This document shows, piece after piece, positions 13,094-23,200 of a DNA stretch of 64,000 nucleotides. The notes below the pieces were generated by a model. It saw only the letters and a program-made list of their open reading frames with translations. It made no database searches and was not told where the DNA came from. Numbering within the stretch: the stretch's first letter is position 1; each line of letters starts with the position of its first letter. Origin of the DNA: Pelodera strongyloides. Its lineage: Eukaryota; Nematoda; Chromadorea; Rhabditida; Rhabditidae. The position numbers and the translations under genes were made by a program. The stretch spans positions 62,001 to 126,000 of the forward strand of contig JAANDG010000422.1 in NCBI GenBank assembly GCA_036852015.1, read 5' to 3'.

Positions 13094-13199
13094 CTCGTCA
13101 ATGAAAATTCCACACTTCGCTCTTTTCCTTTGGATTTCGGCAAGAATTTTAGCATCTTCACATCGAAACAAAATATTTGATTCTCCAGACGAATCACAC
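13094..13199 (-). CDS. Single well-formed exon of the unknown gene cluster
   Basis: A 106-bp exon sits between a TTTAG acceptor and a GTATGG donor (phase 2 to 0). It encodes 35 residues starting CDSSGESNILFRCEDAK and ending KCGIFIDE. Related exons occur at 12705-12795 (CEIFFDE) and 9838-9945 (SGIFVQ). It is open, moderately charged and has two to three cysteines, but no family is recognised. Adjacent exons could not be joined with confidence; a segment at 13793-13939 lies upstream, but its frame begins at GTG with a stop before it. Confidence 0.35.
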
Positions 13200-13439
13200 C
13201 TAAAGAAAAAGTGATAAGTTATGAAATCAGTGAAGTAACCATACAGAAAAAAAAACAGAAGAAAACTATTCAAAATCATAACAACCTTTAAAACGGTATT
13301 GATGCAAAACGAAGAGAGAAAGACTAAATATAATAGAAATAAAAGAGCAGGAAATTTAAAACATAAAATTCTTATTTTCAGCATAAAATGTGATAATTTA
13401 AAAACAAATAAACTGATAATTTTAGTCAGGCCGGTAATT

Positions 13440-14640
13440 CTCAAAATGAAACATGAATTTCGTCTCGTGCAAATTAGCATATCAAACGCGCGCGCCAAAC
13501 TTTGCATATTCCAAAGTGTAAATTAAATTAGCATATGCCAGCAAAACAGCTGTCTAGATATTGATCCAAGAACTAATTGTAAGTCAAGAAAACAACGTTA
13601 TTACCTCATTCATAAAGAATGCAATCCGGACATTGCAACAAAAGTGTCAGACTTGTACAGTCGTCGCCCTAGAAGTGAACAATTATAAATCAAATTGAAT
13701 CAGTCATTAAGAGGCGACTGTATTTAGATCACGGAGAGAGCGTTCTTTACCAAGTAATATTTTACTTTCAAGCTAAATATACAGTAACTCACATCCAAGG
13801 TACTCTTGAGTTGTGTAGCAAATACAGTATTCTTGAACACAATCGGTTCTTTTTCCGTTAAAAGCAAAACTTCCGTGATGCACAAGCGAATTAGAGCACA
13901 TAGACCTGACAAAAGTATGAAAATGTTGCAATGATGCACTCAACTTTGTTCTTCCTAGTTTAATACAAATTCACATATTTGAGCGTTCCAAATTGCAAAC
14001 CATCTGATATGAATATTAAACTCACTTTACTCATCACATGAACTTCTGTCTTTCCAGAACACAAACACCGGAATCCGCAACGTTGCCGCAAAGATAGAGC
14101 TGCGTTCTTCAATACAGAGAATCATGAGAAGCAGTTACTGTGTATTCTTGCTACTCATCTGCAAAGGAAATGACAAAGTTATACTTTAACCTGGCCAGGT
14201 TTTCCTCTACTAGCAATAAGTGCTTGCTCCTAAACATAACTGGGCTATGTAGACAAACAGTGTAGGTGCTGTCTTTTATCCAGACTATTAATTTTATGTA
14301 CATCGTACTTTGTATATTCTTTGACGTTGAATTTAGTGAAGACTTCTGGTTGCATCTTTTTAATTGCTTGCTACCAAAGTACATTACTCATAAAACTTAC
14401 TTTACACATACAATGGTCCTTTTATTACGGTAACTAGGGCCAAAATAAGCAAGTTCGTCACGATCAAGACCTCACGACGAAACACATACATAGCACCTAG
14501 AAATATGGAGAAAATGCGTATTGTACATAAGGAAACTGAATGACTGTACCTCTATCTTATCAGCTTTTTAGATATTGATCCAGAAACTAATTGTATGTCA
14601 AGAAAACAACATTATTACCTCATTCATGAAGAATGTAATA
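13440..14640 (-). repeat. Duplicated intron/exon-end units
   Basis: The block 13440-13620 matches 10085-10260: both contain GCAAATTAGCATAYCAAACG and TAGATATTGATYCA and then a TTACCTCA exon end. A third, shorter match lies at 14567-14640. The unit therefore spans intron plus exon end and was copied at least twice. The first part of a related segment at 13790-13939 is repeated in degraded form at 15250-15395. Confidence 0.55.
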
Positions 14641-17480
14641 CAGAAATCCCTCTCGAAGTACGATGATCAGCTTGAAAACAAGGCAACAATTCTACTTGAA
14701 TTTTCTCTCGGATTCTATTTTCAGCCGCTAAAAATAGATAAAGTTAACATTACACAAGATGCGATGAGCAGCCAAATCAATAGCGTAAACCACAACGCGA
14801 AAACGCGCGACGCCGCGACGTTACGGGGGAAGAAAGTTGCGGGATAGATATAGGAATGTGCGAGAGGCGCAATTCAATCTGAATCTCATGTGGCACTGTA
14901 TTTTGGAAATGTCTCTTATTCTTCGAAAATGAGCCAGTGTGCCATATTTCCGCCGCGCACACACCACTTGAGACTTATGTGACAATCTAACAATGATTTA
15001 GTTTCAAAGAATGGAAGTAATATATTTTCCACGAAAACAAACCATTGAAACCATCAAGATGATTCATTGTAAAGTCAAATATCGTCGCATCTTCTTCTGA
15101 ACAGCAAGGCGAGGAAACATTAGACTTGCCAGTGGTTCAAACGTCGCCCTATAAATTTAGACTTAAAGTGGTTCCAATAAAAAGAATATGTATTTGGTAC
15201 AATGCCATGTTTGACAACTTTAGCTAATTACATATTATCATATTGTTATATATACACAACTCACATTCAAAGTAAACTCGTGACCTCTTGAATTGTTCGT
15301 AACATCATGAGTTTAAACAATCCGCTCAACTTTATAAATAATAGCAAAACTTGACGAGAAGGGATCATGCAGACCTGCAAAAGTATAGGAAAGTTGCAAA
15401 AAAAAAACACGCGGCAACTCAAAATCATTCGATTATAATTTTAACTCAAAACTCTGATTGAGCTTTGGAACTTTGCAAAACATCTGATATGATTACTAGC
15501 CTCACCTAGCTCACTTCCCCAGAACATAAAGCAGCTAAAGAGTTGCCACTCGGAAGTATTAGTAACACAAATTCGCGGCGAAATCGCATCATGATGCCAC
15601 GCCATAGATCGTTCTCTCGTTAGAATCATGATCGAAGTTCGCGTGTATTCTTCGAAAGCTGAACGTGAGACAACAATGTTATAAATTAACATGGATTTAC
15701 TAACAATAAGTGCAGCTACAAACATAACTAGGCCATAACCAGCTGCTAAATCAATGCCTTTTACCGGAAATTATAAATTTTAGTTAACGGTCCTCTTCCT
15801 ACGGTAACGAAGGATAAAAGAAGCGTCTACTCTGTTCTTCTACTGCACGTTTCCCGCGAAACAAAAATAAATCCCGCGTTTCCTGGCAGCTAATCATCCA
15901 ATCCCGCGCAATAAGAAAAGTCGCATGTTTTCTGACAGATTAGCCAATCATTTCCCGCAATTAAACACTAGGCAAGGCCTATTGTTAGCGGCAAGGTCCC
16001 TAATTAGCGCTCGCAATAAGGACGGAATCCCGCGTTTCCCGCTTGTTGGGAGGAAACGTGGGATTACGATTACCGCTAAACTGCAAATGAGGAACATAGT
16101 CATAGTATATTGTAGTGATTTTTGACTAGGTACTATTATAGATAAATATCGTAAAACTTACATATAAAATGGTCCTTTTCTTACGTAACTAAGGCCAAAA
16201 CGCACATATTATTAATCAAGACGAAAGTATTCTCGACGAAACACACAGCACCTAGAAATATGGGGAAATGCATATAAAACATAAGGAAACTGAATGAAAA
16301 AGCCTCATACACATACAGTATGCAACCTACCTTATACAAAACAAATCCCTTTTTACGGATCAGTGGGATAAAAACGGCACATCCATCCATCAATACAAAA
16401 TATACATAGCATCGATAGACGATAGGAATTCCTAAAAGATGGAGATGTGAAGTAAAAAGTGAAAGATGGCGACAAAAAGTTTACATATCAATCAGTTTTT
16501 GTTGGTTATTAATGGTAATTAAGATCAGTATTGATAAAAATTATAATATTAATAAAAAGATAAAATTGAATATTGATTTACCGCAAAATATAATTTTAGT
16601 TACATTGTAATGAAAACCGATCCTTTTCTTACGGTAAGAAAGAAACGACTATATTTATATGGTAGTGGATTGAAGAATACTGGCTACATATTTTGCCTAG
16701 GTACTATTAGATATAAATATTTGTAAAACTTACTTTACATATAAAGTGGTCCTTGTCTTACGGTAACTAAGGCCAAAAAAGGTTTTATCACGACGAATAT
16801 CTTCATGGTTAGAGAGTAGAGGTGCAACTGCAAAGATGAAGAAAATGAATGCAGTAAACACATATAGTATAGTATGTAAATACAACATTGTCATAAGTTT
16901 CGACTATCTAGCAGTGTTCAAAAAAAACGTACCATTATAGAAAAATACGAGCCCTTTCTTCGGATTCTAGGGCCAAAAATAATCCCGTCGCACAAGAATC
17001 AGACACAAAAACTAGAATGTAGGTATCATTAATTAAGCAAAAGTGAAAGTTGGTAACTAAAAGTAATCACTATTAGCTTGTTTTGTTAGTTCCTCTACTC
17101 ATAAAACCCTACCTTATACAAAAAGAATCCCTGTATTACGGACCAAAGGGATAAAAACGGCACAAACATCGACACACCATATAAATAGCATCGATAGACA
17201 ATAGAAGTGCCTAAAAGAGGGGAATGTGCGTCAAAAAGTAAAGTTTGTAACTAAAAGCTATGAATATCAGTTAGTCTTTGTTAGTTATTAATGGTAATTA
17301 GAAATAATATGAATAAGAACGTACCAATCATAAAAGCCTTATTACAAAGGTTCCCTCTTTTACGGACACGCAGGGATAAAACAAGCCACAAAAAATCGCC
17401 ACATCATAAAACATCGCATAGATCAATGATACCTAGAAAAGAAGAATATGAGATGTGGAAAGTATGCAACTAAAAGTTAA
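14390..17480 (-). repeat. Array of exon-like units each ending in a splice donor
   Basis: About nine units on the minus strand share a core of the form TTTTGGCCTTAGTTACCGTA-AGAAAAGGACC (read near 14440, 16190, 16345, 16640, 16770, 16955, 17140, 17360 and, disrupted, 15795). Each is followed within about 25 bp by a donor-like site: GTAAGT at 16160, GTAGGT at 16330, GTAGGG at 17110, GTACGT at 16930 and 17320. Two units begin with ATG and encode hydrophobic N-termini, MYVFRREVLIVTNLLILALV (14.4 kb) and MKIFVVIKPFLALVTVRQGP (16.75 kb). The others are diverged or broken. The unit looks like a duplicated first exon carrying a signal sequence. Which downstream exons it joins, if any, is not resolved. 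Confidence 0.45.
15829..16099. repeat. TTTCCCGC-rich repeat, copy 1
   Basis: About 271 bp, roughly 90% identical to 30489-30760. Both start ACTCTGTTCTTCTACTGCAC and end GAGGAACATAG. Each copy carries about six TCCCGC/TTTCCCGC words in both orientations, including GTTTCCCGCGAAAC. This copy interrupts one unit of the exon-like array. No inverted termini or coding capacity are obvious. Confidence 0.75.
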
Positions 17481-18600
17481 TACGCTGTAAAATCCACAAA
17501 AACACTCACACACATACATATCCATAAAAACATAAGAATACACGATCGAACGCGATCCAAAACGGCACATAGACGAAAAACATCAAGGCGGAAGCATAAC
17601 ATCTGAAATGGGTATATTAAATAGAAAATAAAATTATATATTAATGACGGAGCGTGCTTCTGAGTGCCATATCATACTCTTATGTTTGATAGAATATCTG
17701 GAAGTTAACTCAAAATTGGCTCACCAAATATAAATTACGAAAAAATAAAAATGGGAGTAGTTCATCCTTGTCCGCTGCAGTCGGAGTCAGGAGACCACAG
17801 AACCAAAATAAAGAAAAAACACCCAAAATCTGAAAAGATGAATATCAACATCATGTAATAGAGAGAGAAAGAGAGTGAGAAAGAGAGAGAGAGAGAGAGA
17901 GAGGGGGGGAGGGAGGGAGAGAGAGAAGAGAGAGAGATTTTGTCTCAAAAGTGCAATTAACAAAGCAAGAAAAATGAGTTTGGTAGTTATTATAAAAAGG
18001 AATATGAACTCACCCCGAAGAAGAATAACGATACCATAAATCCATAAAACAAGCAAAAATTGTGGCTATATGCACTCCATTGGAGTTAACTGAAAAATAT
18101 TTCTTTATATAGATAGTGCTGCTATCAAAGTATGGCCATGGCTTATCTCGTTTCACAGCACTTCAAAAGTTTAATCTAACGTACACGTTTGCTATGTCCT
18201 CAGTCAGAAATGCTGTGTGACAGATCGCATGAGTAAAACCAAAGTAGATTAAGTACGGATTCTCACTGGACATTAATATGGAGAATATTTTTTTATCTAC
18301 GATGATCATCAAACAATTATTAGCTCTTACCTGGGGGGTTCTCTCTCGACAATTGGCGTTTTTTGGTTTTTTAATATACTTTTTTTGGTGCCAAAGTGAG
18401 ACAAATATACACATATTTGGACCTGAAAAAAATGTTCATAAGAATAACTTAAATTGAAACAATACTCAGATGGTTCCGCGGAGTTAATATTTACAAGTTA
18501 TTCAAAGGGTTGTCCCAGTTCTTTGCGTAAGTTGAGTGTAGTTGTATTACACAATAATGTTGTCATGTGACTAGGACTATGCCTTGACTGCTTCTAAACA
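17481..18600. other. Intergenic with GA microsatellite
   Basis: There is no supported gene. A purine run (GAGA with GGGGGGAGGGAGGG) lies at about 17860-17936 and produces a spurious Leu/Ser frame on the minus strand. Otherwise the sequence is AT-rich. Confidence 0.6.
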
Positions 18601-18739
18601 GAACCAAATTCAAATTGCTCACCTTTTTGGTCATTATAGTATTCTATTTATTGAGCATTGCTCCGCTTTTCCTCTGTTTCGCCCTCACTGCGACCTTCAG
18701 AGGACGCTCCACCTAAATTGGAGGGTAGAATTCGGAGGG

Positions 18740-18925
18740 AGGGAGGCAGACATATTTCAGAGGGAGGCAGTTGGAGAGAGATAGAAAGAGAGAGAGTAGA
18801 GAGAGACAGAGAGAGGGGGCAGACACTGGAAAGAGGGCAAATAGAGAGAGACATGGAAAGAGGGAGAGAAACCAGAAAGTATATAAATATTGAGAGTGAT
18901 GGAGAAAGAAATGGAGAAGAGGCAG
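18740..18925. repeat. Imperfect GA-rich purine tract
   Basis: Irregular AGAGAG/GGGA repeats on the plus strand lie just upstream of the ORF1-like frame. The same order (purine tract, then a plus-strand frame, then an A-rich end) is seen near 54.8-55.1 kb. Confidence 0.8.
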
Positions 18926-19069
18926 AGTGCACAACGTACACCGCGCCATCGCCGCGCACAAAACCAGAGTGCGCCACAGGGGCGCGGCGCACTCCCTCTA
19001 TGGTGCGCGGCGTCGGCGCCATGGGTACCCCTCTAACCTGCCAGAGAGCGGTCGCATCACCCCGCCAAA

Positions 19070-19789
19070 ATGATCTACTCTGATAACGCTCAAATCCCCA
19101 CGCCTACCTCTCGCCCAGACTTCCCAATTCGCCAAAATATTCAAGTTACTCTCGCTGAGCTATTCACCGACCTGAAGTCGTTTATTCGCGAAGAAATATC
19201 TGAAGGATTTCGTCGGAACGAGCTCAAGGACCATTTTGTACTGCTCAACGCGAAGGAAACGGATCGGGTGAGTAATGATTTTGATCTTGCAACCAAAGTT
19301 TTGGCTCTGTGCTCTTACTCGCCCGATTCTTTCCATGTACTTGGTCGCATGGGGAAACCCTGCAACCGTCCCCGCCCTATTCTATGCCGTATGAAAGCTG
19401 GTTCTCGTTTGCCTCTGTTTAAGGAACTCGCCGATCGGCTCAAGAAGACCCCAGGACTCTCACACATCAATGTTCGTCGAGCTGAAACTCCGAATCAGAG
19501 ACGTGAGGGATATCTACGTCGTCAAGCTGCTCGCGAACAACCTTTGACCCCGTATGTGCCAGAGATCAAAGAACCAACTTCTCCAATCGAAAAGACACGT
19601 GAGGAACCGCAGTTGCAATTGCCCTCCCCTCAATTGCCCGTTATTGATGCAATTGTTGAGAAAGAACCGTTAACATCAGCTGTTCAACCAGAATTAAACT
19701 CCCATTTTACAGATGCATTCATGAAAGCATTTAATGAAAGAATACCCACTCTAAGTGAAGAGTTTTCCAAGAGGTTCAATAGTAAATAA
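19070..19789 (+). CDS. Intronless ORF1-like protein, probable retrotransposon relic
   Basis: An uninterrupted 239-codon frame starts at ATG 19070 (MIYSDNAQIPTPTSRPDFPI) and stops at TAA 19787-19789. The N-terminal third contains a charged, helix-prone segment (FTDLKSFIREEISEGFRR). Residues about 95-165 hold VLGRMGKPCNRPRPILCRM, then FKELADRLKKTPG, HINVRRAETPNQRREGYLRR. This pattern (basic RxGK...RPRP strand, xLR/LKxT helix, D/E-x-T-x-x-QR near the end) resembles the RNA-binding central and C-terminal modules of L1/CR1-type ORF1 proteins. A Pro/Glu/Gln-rich tail follows. Lack of introns, in a window where real genes are split every 50-150 bp, supports a mobile origin. AATAAA-like signals occur near 20038. 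No reverse-transcriptase frame is present nearby. Domestication cannot be excluded, since the frame is intact. Confidence 0.55.
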   Translation: MIYSDNAQIPTPTSRPDFPIRQNIQVTLAELFTDLKSFIREEISEGFRRNELKDHFVLLNAKETDRVSNDFDLATKVLALCSYSPDSFHVLGRMGKPCNRPRPILCRMKAGSRLPLFKELADRLKKTPGLSHINVRRAETPNQRREGYLRRQAAREQPLTPYVPEIKEPTSPIEKTREEPQLQLPSPQLPVIDAIVEKEPLTSAVQPELNSHFTDAFMKAFNERIPTLSEEFSKRFNSK

Positions 19790-20050
19790 CTGGAGCCCTG
19801 AATACGCTATTATTTTATGTATGTTACTTAATTCTGCATTATTTCTTAAGTTCTCAGTTTCTCAATGTTTGATACTAGTATATAGTGTTTCCTATGTAAT
19901 ACTTATTGTAATACACACGGTCCCTTATTAGTATGATGGTGTCTTTACTGCACCACATCTTAGGGTACCTTTTGGCTTTCGAGTTGCTAGATGTTATTTT
20001 TGAGCTTGCCAATGTGGAAATTATCGACTCTGTGAGACAATAAACTTATT

Positions 20051-20140
20051 ATTATGCTAAGCCCTTATGGCGCACGTGAGGCGCACCACTGGCGCTGCAC
20101 TTGTAGCGCACTTGCCGCGCCTTACCTAATTGGTGCGTCG
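20051..20140. repeat. GCGCAC-type GC-rich repeat
   Basis: Contains GGCGCACGTGAGGCGCACC, TAGCGCACTTGCCGCGCC and related words, like the repeats at 6370-6560, 26245-26650 and 34395-34620. It lies between the ORF1-like frame and the 3' end of the next minus-strand gene. Confidence 0.6.
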
Positions 20141-20268
20141 CATCACCAGAACCTTCCTTTTATATATTGAAAAGAAAACCGTTAATCTGATCCATAATAT
20201 GCTCAAAAGAAGCTGAATGTCTATGTGGCCAGTCTAATTTGAAACGATATTTGTTACAGAATAGAGAT

Positions 20269-23200
20269 TCAAGATGACAATATACTGACTGGAGACAAAG
20301 TTAATTCTGAAAGTGACATACGCTTCCTCGATACTGGCGTGCCAGTCGACATCCTTTGTGCTCTTCCTTGGTCAGAGCTGGCCGGACCTGGCGACCCGTT
20401 GTTAAACACTGCTGATGTGTTTGCTGAAAAGAGAAGATTTTTTTTCATTTATTTGTTAGTTTGTTTATATCTGTGATAACACGTAGCCCTTATTACTAGT
20501 GTGGTTGCTTACCAGCAAATACCGAGTCGGATGGAATGAGGCCGGATCCTGGAGCAGGAGCTGAAAACAGTTTTCATGACTCCTCTTTGAAATAGTATGT
20601 AACTATATATAATTAGAGCAAATTGTTGAGGCACACATATGTAAATCAGACGATCAATATTAGGTTCGATTCGTAAAATAAACTCAGTGGCAATTCTTAC
20701 CACCGGTACCATTGGCCTGTTGAGCTGCTAGGGCCGCCGCTCTCTCCCGGGCGTACCTCTGCATCGGACTCAGAAGATCTGAAAAACAAATGTTAACCTA
20801 TCGTAAGACTAGCCTAAACCTAAACTACCTTGGAATCACGGCAGCACACAATTGAATAACCCATATTTTCTTTTTCTTTCAGTTTGAAGTTTTTTGGTTG
20901 GTTAGTATCGTTATTATAAAAAAAAATTGAAGACTAATTCAAGCAATAATCCAAGAAGCGGCTTACCGTCTGTGCGTGGGGTCGAGGCCCCAAACGACCT
21001 CTCGTGACCTGAAACAAAGATGACTCTATAGGGAATACATAATACATAATAATGCATATAAGGGTTGGGAAACGAAGTTTGGTGCAACATCACGAATGAA
21101 CAGGAAAAGTGGAATTTTATTTGCCAAATAAAGCCGATTTTTTCCATTTGGCTCATCAATCACAGCAAACGCTGTTTGATGTTTCTGTAGCATTGAGTTC
21201 CAGAATAAAGAATGATTCTCGTTTCAAAAAGATTGTGAATGTAACATATTCACTCACACAAAAACAAAGCTGGTTTTATTCCTTTTGCAACAATATTCCA
21301 AATGCAGAATGTCAAATCTCATTGCCAATTATATCGGTCATCTGTTTGCGTCTATATGCTCGTTTTATTTTCATCTTCAGATGCAAACCTTTTGGTGTAT
21401 TTAATAAATAAATAAATAAATAAAAATATTTCGCTAGAAACAATACCAAGTGGATAGTGGCCCGGCGCCCGGATGTCGAAGTACCGGCCGCTATTTTGGT
21501 GGTAGGGGAATTGCTGATGCCCGCTAGGATTCATTCCCCAGCCGTGGGTTGATTGCGGACGGACATCTAAACAACAAACAGATAAGAATTATATGTTTGT
21601 TGTAGAAAAATGAGCTTAGAGAAAGCGCTTTAACATCGGGGATTTAAATGGACCATATTTACTCATTAATCGACTTTCAGTAACAAACTAGGGCACTGAA
21701 CTAATTGCAACGACAGACAGAGCAAAGTTCCCCTCCGCGAGTCGGAATACTTCCAATTTTGTTGAATGATGATGGATTATTGTAAGCTATGGACAAACAG
21801 CGGTGTACAACTGGCGTACGTAAGATTTACCATAGTCGAAGGGAAACAAAGGAAACTTCAATCAAGCCATTCTAACTGACCACTCTGTGGCACATTGCTG
21901 GCACTCAGCACGCCGGTAGTGGAGGCAGGCCTCTGAAGGGTTCTGACCGCGGAACGAGGACCAACATTCACTACAAATATTGGTTAATATGAACTGATTA
22001 AGGGAGTAGCGGGTAAAGGACAAGATAGAGAAGGCGAATGAAAAAGTATGAACTTATGTTTTAAACAAACAAACTAAGAACGTGCTAACCGGCGTTGGCA
22101 GGAGTAGAATTGCCATTGGCACTCACAGTGTCAGAGACACCAGACACACCAGACGCTGGAGAATTTGTGACCACAGGCGAACCTAAATCTTATGAGTTTG
22201 GCCATTTATGAATGAAGCGAGACCAGAGGGTTTTCCCTTGAAAACAGTACTAAATTATAGCATTAGTATCACGTCCATGTTAGTACTTGAACATGTGTAT
22301 GTTCTATGCATGATTCAATAAACTCTATAGATACAATTCAAAATAGAGATAATTGCTTGTTACTGTGGTCCTCAGGCGCGCAACACGGAAATGCGCAGCC
22401 GCGTCCGCGGGAAAAGATTACAAAAGTGCATTGAAAAATACGAGACACAGAGAAACCTCTTTTCTGCATCTTCGGCTTTTCCACGTTAAAAAACCACCTC
22501 TTTTCCGCGGACGCGGTTACGCATTTCCGCGATGCGCGCCTGAGAAAGTAATACTATGCAAAAATAGTTACCATCGTTGCTGAGATTGTCCATTGTCGGG
22601 AGGCTTCGGAAGGAGCTCGATCCGTCAGAGGAGTTGGTGAGTATCACGGCCGAAGGCGTGCCTGAATTAGTAGGAATTATTTACGTGACCACGAAAAATC
22701 TAATTCTAAATAATATTGAACAGAATAAACTCTTGAATGGTTTATCGGCGCGCGAAACTTGCGCCAGTGGTACGCCATGGATACGCGAAAGTTCTAAGTG
22801 GCTCATTTGTTGCGCTCTCACGAAAGAGGGCGCATGTGCCCCAATTGGAATTGTACACTAATTGGCACAATGCAGATAACACCGAAGGGAGAAAATCAGC
22901 ATATTTTCGTCATAAAAACCGCAACATTTAGCATATAACTGTGATTATTTGATTATCCTGTCCGTCAACTTTCTCCGATCGATATAAAGCATGATGGAAC
23001 ATGGAACCAACCTGGTGACGCAGACATTGAATTGAGTGTCAAAGGGGATACTCCGACTGAAAAGATAAGTGGATTGAATAAGTTGCCAGCACATAACACA
23101 TCTCACCTGCGAATGATAACTGTGAACGAGGGACAAATCTAGTTTATACAACTCAAACACAGATAATAGATCTATACAAAAATACAATAAAATACGACAT

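Noticed and set aside
13724..13939. Signal-peptide-like frame starting HHCNIFILLSGLC
   Set aside because: The frame begins at GTG with a TGA just before, so there is no start codon; in a nematode this is not a secreted N-terminus.
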